Positions 16,377-22,812 of a DNA stretch of 42,305 bases are shown piece by piece (the first letter of the stretch is position 1; every line of letters begins with the position of its first letter). A model generated the notes under the pieces. It was not told where the DNA came from and made no database searches. It saw only the letters and a program-made list of their open reading frames with translations. Source of the stretch: JAKQIM01 sp964633225 (GTDB lineage: Bacteria; Chloroflexota; Anaerolineae; Anaerolineales; UBA4823); contig CAZWFQ010000029.1 in NCBI GenBank assembly GCA_964633225.1, positions 1 through 42,305 on the forward strand, read 5' to 3'. A program made the position numbers and the translations under genes.

Positions 16377-18212
16377 TCAGGCCGTCTCGCCGTTTTCTGC
16401 TATTTGCCAGAGATGGCGCATCTCTGCGCTGGTTTCTAACAGTGCTTCCAGTTTACCCTCGGCCTCGATCTTCCCGTCCTTCAGCACGATGATATGGTCG
16501 GCCCGGCGCAGCACAGGCCGGCGGTGCGAGACCACCAGACAGGTGTCGCCTGGGTTGGCAAAAATGCGTTCCCAGAGCATCTGCTCGGTTTCGATATCCA
16601 GCGCACTGGAAAGGTCATCGAAGACCAGCAGCTCGGGCTGGCGGACGAACATGCGCGCCGCGGCGGCGCGTTGGGCCTGGCCGCCCGAGAGCTTGACACC
16701 GCGTGAACCAACCATGGTCTCGAACCCGGTTTCCAGGTTCTCCAGGTCGCGCTCCATCACAGCCAGGTGAGCAGCTTGCAGCAGGTCATCCTCTGTGCCG
16801 GGCAGGCCGAGCAGGATGTTGTTGCGCAGCGTGTTGCTGAACAGGTGTGGCGCTTGGGCCGTGTAAGCGCAGCGTGGCGGCACCAAGAAATCCCCCGGCG
16901 CGCTCAGCGGGTTGCCATTCCAGCGCACCTGGCCGCCTTGGTGCGGCAGCAGGCCCAGCAAGGTACGCAGCAGGGTGGTCTTGCCACAGCCAACGCGCCC
17001 GGTGACCACCGTCAGCGAGCCGCGCCGCAAATGCAGGTCAATGCTTGTAATCCCGTTCTCCGTCCCTGGATAGTGATAGGTAAGCCCGGCTGCTTCCAGG
17101 CTATCCAGGCGGTCGGCGGCGGTGCGGGCGGGGTAGTGCACTTCGGGCAGGGGGCCTTCCAGGTTTACCAGGCTGTGTTCCACCAGGGCCTGCAGCGGGG
17201 CTCCTTCCATCAGCCGATACATGCGCTGCACCGACACGTTCAATTGTTTGTAACGTGCCGAAACCATCCCGGCAAAGGTAGCCAGGTTGCCCACGCTTTG
17301 CAGCAGGTAAACGAAGAACGAGAAATCGCCAATGCTGAGGCTGCCGGTATTCATCGAGCGGCCTGCCATGATGAGCACAATGCCTGTTCCCAGGGTAGAC
17401 ATATTGTTGTATAAAGAATTCAACACTTCGCCGAACAAGCGCTCTTTGAGGGTCAACCGGCGGCGCTCGTCATTCAACTTGTGGAAGTGGCCGATGACGT
17501 GCTTTTCGGCTGTGGCCACTTTGACTGCCTGCACCGCGCCGAAAAACTCGCCGATGAAGCCCGTCACCCGGCCTGTGGCCTGGCGGCTGGCGCGGCGGTA
17601 GCGCTCGATGCGGCCTGCCGCCAGGTTGGCGATCATCCCCACCACCAGCAGCGGAATCAACGCCAGCAGGGTGATGGACAGGCTGATGCGCATCAAGAGC
17701 ACCAAAGAAACCAGGATGATGACCAGGCCGGTCAGGATATCATTGAACCACAGCACGAAGAGTGGGATTTCGAGCACATCATTGCGGAAGCGGCTGACGG
17801 CCTCGCCAGGTGAATCGGGCAGCGGCGCGGCCCCAGGGCGGCGCAGGATGTGCTGTAGCAAATTCTTGCGCAGCAAGGTAGATTGCTCAGCAAAGATGGG
17901 CACGTCGGCGTAATAGAAGCCGTAACTCCCCAGGATGCGCCCTAGCCAAGATGCCACCAAGAAAGCCAGGATGGCCCAGATGCCGATGGACATCTTGTCC
18001 CCAGTCAACTGCGCCTCACCGGTCAGCATATCGAAGAAAGCTTTGATGATGAAGGCCGGCGCCATCTGCCAGCAAAAGCGCATGATGGCCACGCTCCACA
18101 GGTCAACGAACCAAAACCAGGGGCGGAAGCGCACCATCGACCAGATGACGCGCCAGGCGGGCAGGGCGGGGATTTTTTCGTTTTGATCTACAGTGGGAGT
18201 CTGGGTACTCAT
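16377..18212 (-). CDS. Heterodimeric ABC exporter, degenerate-site subunit (pair 2)
   Basis: This 611-residue half-transporter has an N-terminal membrane domain (about 25-320) and a nucleotide-binding domain. Walker A GRVGCGKT is at 405-412 and the signature LSGGQ is intact. Walker B reads LLVFDD, with Asp533 in place of the catalytic Glu. The H-loop region is VVSHRR. With the upstream gene it forms the same asymmetric arrangement as the exporter at 4627-8259, but with the gene order reversed. Its ATG overlaps the stop of the partner gene by 4 nt, so the two are translationally coupled. Expression probably depends on the attenuator at 19975-20107. The substrate is unknown; multidrug export is suggested by subunit type and regulation. 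Confidence 0.9.
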   Translation of the reverse strand: MSTQTPTVDQNEKIPALPAWRVIWSMVRFRPWFWFVDLWSVAIMRFCWQMAPAFIIKAFFDMLTGEAQLTGDKMSIGIWAILAFLVASWLGRILGSYGFYYADVPIFAEQSTLLRKNLLQHILRRPGAAPLPDSPGEAVSRFRNDVLEIPLFVLWFNDILTGLVIILVSLVLLMRISLSITLLALIPLLVVGMIANLAAGRIERYRRASRQATGRVTGFIGEFFGAVQAVKVATAEKHVIGHFHKLNDERRRLTLKERLFGEVLNSLYNNMSTLGTGIVLIMAGRSMNTGSLSIGDFSFFVYLLQSVGNLATFAGMVSARYKQLNVSVQRMYRLMEGAPLQALVEHSLVNLEGPLPEVHYPARTAADRLDSLEAAGLTYHYPGTENGITSIDLHLRRGSLTVVTGRVGCGKTTLLRTLLGLLPHQGGQVRWNGNPLSAPGDFLVPPRCAYTAQAPHLFSNTLRNNILLGLPGTEDDLLQAAHLAVMERDLENLETGFETMVGSRGVKLSGGQAQRAAAARMFVRQPELLVFDDLSSALDIETEQMLWERIFANPGDTCLVVSHRRPVLRRADHIIVLKDGKIEAEGKLEALLETSAEMRHLWQIAENGETA

Positions 18213-19954
18213 GCAAGCACCTCCTCCAGGCCAGTTTGTAAAAGCTGGTAGAAACGTGAGTTTGGGTCGCTGGCAAGCTGCCGGCGGTCGCCATACTCTT
18301 GCACCTGGCCGCCATCTAAGATCATGATCTCATCCGCGCGATGGACGGTTCCCAGGCGGTGGGCAATGATAATGGCGGTGCGGTTTTGAAGCAGCCTGTC
18401 AATGGCACGCTCCAGGCGTTGCTCAGTAGCCGGGTCCAAACGCGAGGATGCTTCGTCTAAGATAACCAGGCTGGGGTTGCGCAGGAAGACGCGCGCAAAG
18501 GCCAACAACTGCGCCTCACCGGCTGAGAGGCTGTGGCTGCCAGACTCCAGCTCGGTGTCCAGTCCTTCTGGCAGCGCATGCAGCCAGTCGCTCATCTCCA
18601 GCGCTTCCAGGGTCGCCAGGATGTGTTCATCGGGAATGGAGCGGTCGAAGAAGGTCAGGTTGTCGCGCACCGAGGCCCTGAAGAGCTGCACATCCTGGGT
18701 CACGATGGCTACATTGCGGCGCAGGGCCTCCATGCGGGCAGCGCGCAAGTCGGTGCCTGCCAGGGCAATGCTCCCCAGGCTGGGATCGTACAGGCGGAAG
18801 ATGAGCCGGGCCAGGGTGGTCTTGCCGCTGCCGGTGCGCCCGAGCAAACCTAAGATCATGCCGGGCTGGAGATCAAAGGACAGATCCTTCAGTACGGGCT
18901 CGCCGCCGTTATAGGCGAAGGTGACGTTGTTGAAGCGCAAACCCAAGGCCCCGCCGGGCAGCTCGGCGCCAGGTCCATCTTTGAGTGCTGGCTGAACCTG
19001 GCGGAACTCGGCCAGCCTTTCGACGCAGGCTCCAATGGTTTGGAAGGTTTCGATCTCGTGTGTCAGGGCCCAGAATGGGTCTTCCAGCAAAACCATGTAG
19101 TTGATGAACAGGTACACCGTGCCCAGCGTCACCGCTCCCAATTGGTACAGCCAGTAGCCGCTGCCGAAGGCCAGCAGGCTGCCAACCGTCAGGGCCAGGC
19201 CCATGGCATTTTCGATGATCCAGCGTTTGAAATGCGCCTTGCGATTGTGGGTCAAGATCTGAGCCTGGAAGCGGAAGAGCTCGCGGATTGAGAAGCCCAC
19301 CGCGCCGCTGGAGCGAATATCTTCCATGCCGTTCAATTGTTCTTCGATAAAGCCAAACAGATCTGCCTCTGCCTGGCGGCGGGCTTTTTGATGGGGCACA
19401 GCAATGTCTTTAAACCGGTTGAGCACCAGCATGGTAATTGCGGCGAAGATGGTGAATCCTAATCCCACGCGCCAATCTTCTAGGAAGAGGGCCACCAAAA
19501 TGCCCACCAGCAGTAGTACATTGCCCAGCATGGTGACAATGAACTGTGAGAAGAAAGTGGCCATTTCGGTTACATCGCCGTCAATGCGCTCGATCAGCTC
19601 GCCGGGGGTATGATCGTTGTGGAAGCGCATATCCAGGTTAAGCGCATGCCAGGCCAGCTCGGCGCGCAGGGCGTTGGTGGCGGTCCAGGCCACGTTCTCG
19701 CCCAGGTAAGTCAGGCTGACCGCTACGATCTGCTGCAAGATGACGATGGCGATGAAGACCAGGGCAGTGAGCGACAGGGTGCGTAAAGCACTCCCAGCCA
19801 GGGCTTGATCGATAAATGAGCGCATTACCTGCGGGTTGATTAGACGCAGGAGGATATTGGCCGCCAGCAGGGTCAGCAGGAAGGCGAAGCGCCCCCTTTG
19901 GGGCTGGATGTGATGGGAAAGCAATTCCCAGTAGGCTTTGAAAGGCAGTTTCAT
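18209..19954 (-). CDS. Heterodimeric ABC exporter, catalytic-Glu subunit (pair 2)
   Basis: The 581-residue product is the first gene of the second exporter operon. After a membrane domain (about 20-300) the nucleotide-binding domain shows Walker A GRTGSGKT (372-379), a non-consensus signature LSAGE, Walker B LVILDE with the catalytic Glu501, and IAHRLGTVHRADE containing the H-loop. The altered signature here and the altered Walker B in the partner would form one inactive ATP site, as in BmrCD and TM287/288. The ribosome binding site is weak (GGTAAC). A promoter, leader peptide and terminator lie directly upstream, implying regulation by attenuation, as described for Bacillus subtilis bmrCD. 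Confidence 0.9.
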   Translation of the reverse strand: MKLPFKAYWELLSHHIQPQRGRFAFLLTLLAANILLRLINPQVMRSFIDQALAGSALRTLSLTALVFIAIVILQQIVAVSLTYLGENVAWTATNALRAELAWHALNLDMRFHNDHTPGELIERIDGDVTEMATFFSQFIVTMLGNVLLLVGILVALFLEDWRVGLGFTIFAAITMLVLNRFKDIAVPHQKARRQAEADLFGFIEEQLNGMEDIRSSGAVGFSIRELFRFQAQILTHNRKAHFKRWIIENAMGLALTVGSLLAFGSGYWLYQLGAVTLGTVYLFINYMVLLEDPFWALTHEIETFQTIGACVERLAEFRQVQPALKDGPGAELPGGALGLRFNNVTFAYNGGEPVLKDLSFDLQPGMILGLLGRTGSGKTTLARLIFRLYDPSLGSIALAGTDLRAARMEALRRNVAIVTQDVQLFRASVRDNLTFFDRSIPDEHILATLEALEMSDWLHALPEGLDTELESGSHSLSAGEAQLLAFARVFLRNPSLVILDEASSRLDPATEQRLERAIDRLLQNRTAIIIAHRLGTVHRADEIMILDGGQVQEYGDRRQLASDPNSRFYQLLQTGLEEVLA

Positions 19955-19974
19955 CAGGTTACCAAAAATTGGAT

Positions 19975-20008
19975 AAAAAAAGCCACGGTGCAGGAGGGCA
20001 CCGTGGCT
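19975..20008 (-). terminator. Attenuator terminator upstream of ABC pair 2
   Basis: Read on the minus strand, an 11-bp perfect stem (20008-19998 with 19991-19981, loop of six) is followed by T7 (19981-19975). It lies 20 bases before the ATG of the exporter gene, so it would end transcription in the leader unless the stem is prevented from forming. Confidence 0.88.
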
Positions 20009-20052
20009 GGAACAGCAACGATTAAGGCCTTAGCAGGCTGCAGGCGCACTCC
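19993..20052 (-). promoter_or_regulatory. Putative antiterminator pairing
   Basis: On the minus strand, GGAGTGCGCC (20052-20043, inside the leader-peptide codons) can pair at 9 of 10 positions, counting one G-T wobble, with GGTGCCCTCC (20002-19993). The latter overlaps half of the terminator 5' arm and its loop, so the two structures are mutually exclusive. Confidence 0.65.
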
Positions 20053-20098
20053 GAGGAGGATAGGTATAGCGGCGGGCTTTGGTTATGATGATGATCAT
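20030..20098 (-). CDS. Attenuator leader peptide (22 codons)
   Basis: A short frame, too small for ordinary gene calling, begins at the ATG at 20098 and ends at TAA 20032-20030. GAGGAG lies nine bases upstream; an in-frame ATG at 20107 would add three residues but is too close to that site. After Met come four isoleucine codons (ATC three times, then ATA), then T-K-A-R-R-Y-T-Y, then a Pro/Ser/Ala-rich tail ending in Cys. The K-A-R triplet matches the +x+ pattern at which macrolides can arrest ribosomes. The frame is followed by the terminator hairpin, and its codons 16-19 include one antiterminator strand. Function is inferred from this geometry; the peptide itself is not one I recognise. Confidence 0.75.
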   Translation of the reverse strand: MIIIITKARRYTYPPRSAPAAC

Positions 20099-20133
20099 TG
20101 AATCCATCTCCTCTCGTGCGTGCGAACCTGATA

Positions 20134-20162
20134 AGTTTACATCACCGCGAGATGTGCGTCAA
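20134..20162 (-). promoter_or_regulatory. Promoter of the attenuated ABC operon
   Basis: On the minus strand, TTGACG (20162-20157), a 17-nt spacer and TAAACT (20139-20134) predict a transcription start near 20127. That gives a leader RNA of about 170 nt before the exporter ATG at 19954. Confidence 0.65.
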
Positions 20163-20190
20163 TAGGGAAAATTTGAATTCCAGGCAAGTA

Positions 20191-20219
20191 TTGCCAAGCT
20201 CACCTTCGTGGGCTAGAAT
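20191..20219 (+). promoter_or_regulatory. Promoter of the 271-residue membrane protein gene, leaderless
   Basis: TTGCCA (20191-20196), a 17-nt spacer and TAGAAT (20214-20219) stand six bases before the ATG at 20226. The predicted transcription start coincides with the start codon, and no ribosome binding site is present. Confidence 0.68.
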
Positions 20220-20225
20220 TGTCAT

Positions 20226-21041
20226 ATGGATACGAAACCCAAACCCCCAAATCCTTATCTTGCTGCCCTGCTGCCCCTGCTGGGTGTAATTGGCCTGGCG
20301 CTGGTTGGCTTGTTAATTGTGGCTGGACCGGTGATCTTTGGCAGTGCCCCGGCCGGAATGCTGCTGTTGGGCGGGCTGCCGCTGGCTGTTTTTGTGTTGG
20401 TGGCTGTCATCCTGGTGTGGGTGGGGAGACGCCGGGCCCAGGCGGGTCAGGAATACCTGGACAGTGGGCGCGCCCAGGTGCAGTGGACTTACGATGCCAT
20501 GGAATGGGCTGCCCTGCGTGAAGCAGCCTGGGAAGAAGCCAAAGGGTCTTGGAAGCTGCCTGTCGGCTGTATGGCGATCTTGCTTGGCGTGGCTGGGTTG
20601 TTGGCAGGGGCACTGGTGGCGGCAGACGATGCTTTTGTGGGGGCGGTGGATGCCGAGATGGTCTTATCGGTTGCCGGCGGGGCTTTGCTGGGCGCCCTGG
20701 CAGGTGCAGCAGCAGGCTTACTGATCGGCGCTGTGGTGGCCTTGGGCAACTGGTTGGCGGCGCGGCACAATTATCGCCAATCCACCCCCGGGCAGGTAGC
20801 TTTGAGCGCGCAAGAGTTGTTCGTGCTAGGTGACTACATCAAGTTGGATGGCAAAGCTGCCCGCCTGGCGCAAGTAGAATGGGAGCGCGGCCGCCCAATG
20901 AAGCTGTTGTTAACCCTGAATGTGAATAATCCGCGTATCAGCGAGCAGGTCTGGACGATCGATGTGCCAGAACGGATGTTGGAGGCGGTGGAGGGGCTGG
21001 CGAGGGAGATGGTAGCGGATACTGTTGGCGCAAACTCATAG
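20226..21041 (+). CDS. Hypothetical membrane protein with four predicted helices
   Basis: I do not recognise this 271-residue protein. It has two hydrophobic helices near the N-terminus (about 12-34 and 42-65), a charged stretch, and two more Ala/Gly-rich helices (about 113-135 and 145-178, with GALLGALAGAAAGLLIG). A soluble C-terminal part of about 85 residues (SAQELFVLGDYIKLDG...EQVWTIDVPERML) looks like a small beta-rich domain. The ATG is preceded by a promoter so close that the transcript should be leaderless. It is divergent from the attenuated ABC operon and is followed within 33 nt by the second toroid gene, with which it may be cotranscribed. Confidence 0.75.
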   Translation: MDTKPKPPNPYLAALLPLLGVIGLALVGLLIVAGPVIFGSAPAGMLLLGGLPLAVFVLVAVILVWVGRRRAQAGQEYLDSGRAQVQWTYDAMEWAALREAAWEEAKGSWKLPVGCMAILLGVAGLLAGALVAADDAFVGAVDAEMVLSVAGGALLGALAGAAAGLLIGAVVALGNWLAARHNYRQSTPGQVALSAQELFVLGDYIKLDGKAARLAQVEWERGRPMKLLLTLNVNNPRISEQVWTIDVPERMLEAVEGLAREMVADTVGANS

Positions 21042-21073
21042 AGTAAGTCCTGCAGTTGCGGAGAAATCATAAT

Positions 21074-22003
21074 TTGAACATCTCCTCCTCTACCCTCGAT
21101 TGGCTTCTCTCCGGTGACCCGGCCATCCGCTGGCAGGTGCAGCGCGACCTGCTGGGTGCGCCAGAGATGGTCTACGGCCTTGAGCGGCAGCGTGTGGCAA
21201 GCGAAGGCTGGGGGGCACAGCTCCTGGCGCGGCAAGACGCGGATGGCCGGTGGGGCAGCGGGCTTTATTCCCCAAAGTGGATCTCCACCACCTACACCTT
21301 GCTGCTCTTGTGCCAGATGGGCCTGCCGCCTGAAAACCCGCAGGCCCGGCGCGGCTGCGAGCACTTCTGGCGTCGAGAGCTGTACCGCGATGGCGGACTC
21401 AACATCTTCCGCAGCATCGATTACAGCGAGGTCTGCGTCAACGGCATGATCTTGGGGCTTTCGTGCTATTTCCAATATTCTGATGAGCGCATCCACAACG
21501 TGGCTGAATACCTGCTGACCCAGCAGATGGTGGATGGGGGTTGGAATTGCGAGCGCATTCACGGTGCCACGCACGCCTCATTCCATACCACTATCATGGT
21601 GCTGGAAGGGTTGGCCGAATACCGTCAGGCCTTTCCTGGGCAGGCCGACCGGGTGCGCCAGGCTGAGCAGTGCGCCTGGGAATTCTTGCTGCAGCACCGC
21701 TTATACCATTCGCACCGCACCGGTCAGGTGATCCATCCCTCCATGACACGCCTCAACTTCCCGACACGCTGGCATTACGATTTCCTGCGTGCCCTGGATT
21801 ACTTTCGGGCCGTGGGTGCGTCTTACGATGAACGCATGGCAGATGGCATTGAGTTGTTGAAAAAGAAGCGAACTGCTGATGGCCTTTGGCTGGCTTACAG
21901 GCCCTTCCCCGGGCGGAGTTTCTTCGAATTAGAAGAGACCGGCCAGCCCAGTCGGTGGAACACCCTGCGCGCCTTGCGTGTGCTGGGTTGTTATGCTGCA
22001 TAA
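21074..22003 (+). CDS. Alpha/alpha-toroid (terpenoid cyclase/prenyltransferase-like) protein
   Basis: This protein of about 309 residues has clear QW-type repeats of the terpenoid cyclase toroid fold: QDADGRWG, QQMVDGGWN and KKRTADGLW. Histidines are clustered at IHGATHASFHTT. There is no signal peptide, and no DXDD catalytic motif is evident, so no reaction is assigned. The start is not an ATG. I prefer the TTG at 21074 because GGAGA (21060-21064) lies nine bases upstream and because the N-terminus then lines up with the paralogue at 11977-12948; a TTG at 21056 is the alternative. It is convergent with mntP across a 28-base gap. Confidence 0.74.
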   Translation: MNISSSTLDWLLSGDPAIRWQVQRDLLGAPEMVYGLERQRVASEGWGAQLLARQDADGRWGSGLYSPKWISTTYTLLLLCQMGLPPENPQARRGCEHFWRRELYRDGGLNIFRSIDYSEVCVNGMILGLSCYFQYSDERIHNVAEYLLTQQMVDGGWNCERIHGATHASFHTTIMVLEGLAEYRQAFPGQADRVRQAEQCAWEFLLQHRLYHSHRTGQVIHPSMTRLNFPTRWHYDFLRALDYFRAVGASYDERMADGIELLKKKRTADGLWLAYRPFPGRSFFELEETGQPSRWNTLRALRVLGCYAA

Positions 22004-22031
22004 GCAGCGCCAGAACGCTCTTTATGCATCA

Positions 22032-22592
22032 TCATACCAGGTGCGTAAAGAGCACACGCAGGCCAATGAACACCAGCAGCAGCCCGCCGACGATCTCTAC
22101 ACGCGGGCCGAATTTTTCTCCCAGCCGGCAGCCGGCAAATAGCCCCACTGCTGAAAGCCCAAACGCCACCAGGCCAATGATCAGCGAAGGGATCCACACA
22201 GAAGTCCCCAGCAGCCCCATGCTCAAGCCTACTGCCAGGGCGTCCAGGCTGGTAGCCACGCTCAGCATCACCATGGTGTGGCCCTTGGTGGGGTTGCTTG
22301 TATAACGCTCATTGTTTTCGCCTTTGATCCCTGAGCGGATCATGTTAACGCCCACGTAAGCCAATAGGCCAAATGCCAGCCAGTGATCCCAATTTTCGAT
22401 GAAGTGCACCACTGTGCTGCCAGCCAGCCAGCCCAGCACCGTCATCCCCATTTGGAAGATGCCAAAGTGAAAAGCCAACCGGTTCTTCGAGCGCAAATCG
22501 GGCGCCTGCCCGCTTGTGCCGACCCCCAGCGAAACGGCAAAGGCATCCATTGCCAGGCCGATCGCAATTAAAAACGATGTCACAAGCTCCAT
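22032..22592 (-). CDS. mntP: Manganese efflux pump MntP
   Basis: This 186-residue inner-membrane protein has six helices in two related halves. Each half carries the family's acidic helix motif: AMDAFAVSLGVG near the N-terminus and TSLDALAVGLSMG in the middle. MntP exports Mn2+ and prevents its toxicity. I start the protein at the ATG at 22592, beginning MELVTSFLIAIGLAMD; the longer open frame to 22676 runs back through the riboswitch terminator and is not coding. The upstream yybP-ykoY riboswitch independently supports the manganese assignment. Confidence 0.94.
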   Translation of the reverse strand: MELVTSFLIAIGLAMDAFAVSLGVGTSGQAPDLRSKNRLAFHFGIFQMGMTVLGWLAGSTVVHFIENWDHWLAFGLLAYVGVNMIRSGIKGENNERYTSNPTKGHTMVMLSVATSLDALAVGLSMGLLGTSVWIPSLIIGLVAFGLSAVGLFAGCRLGEKFGPRVEIVGGLLLVFIGLRVLFTHLV

Positions 22593-22616
22593 ACCTGACC
22601 ATACTCCCGGAGAGAT

Positions 22617-22660
22617 AAAAAAAGACCGCCATGGACGGATGTCGTCCGTGTGGTGGTCTT
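22617..22660 (-). terminator. Riboswitch expression-platform terminator
   Basis: On the minus strand, AAGACCACCAC pairs with the GGCGGTCTT side (one mismatch), an inner five-base stem ACGGA/TCCGT follows, and the structure ends in a seven-base T run (22623-22617). It lies 24 bases before the mntP ATG. The 5' arm is the end of the aptamer consensus GCAAGACC. Confidence 0.82.
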
Positions 22661-22778
22661 GCAATCGCGGTAGCACAAGCTGCCAGAGCGCATGAACAGC
22701 CAGGCGTCATGGCTTTTGCCTGGCGCCGTGTTGGTGACTGCTCATCCTGCCATCAGGCAGCTGCTACTCCCCAACCAG
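22655..22778 (-). ncRNA. yybP-ykoY manganese riboswitch
   Basis: Read on the minus strand, the segment begins GGTTGGGGAGTAGC, the family's conserved 5' element. A small hairpin (CTGCC/GGCAG) and CACCAACACGG follow, closing the first stem by pairing GTTGG with CCAAC. A GCCAGGC/GCCTGGC stem and the 3' element GCAAGACC complete the pattern. The yybP-ykoY family binds Mn2+ and turns on efflux genes, which matches the mntP gene downstream. The GCAAGACC end overlaps the terminator stem, so metal binding would favour readthrough. Confidence 0.86.
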
Positions 22779-22784
22779 AGGCCT

Positions 22785-22790
22785 ATTCTA
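22785..22790 (-). promoter_or_regulatory. -10 box of the riboswitch transcript
   Basis: TAGAAT (minus strand, 22790-22785) ends seven bases before the first base of the aptamer at 22778. The -35 region is T-rich and not a clear hexamer. Confidence 0.5.
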
Positions 22791-22812
22791 CCATATCTAC
22801 AGAAGAAAAAAT

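Noticed and set aside
21994..22020. Small hairpins (GCTGC-ATAA-GCAGC and AGCG/CGCT) between the toroid gene and mntP, considered as a terminator.
   Set aside because: The stems are only four to five pairs with no T run, too weak to call.
22593..22676. A 28-codon N-terminal extension of MntP.
   Set aside because: It runs through the riboswitch terminator; the protein begins with its first membrane helix at the ATG at 22592.
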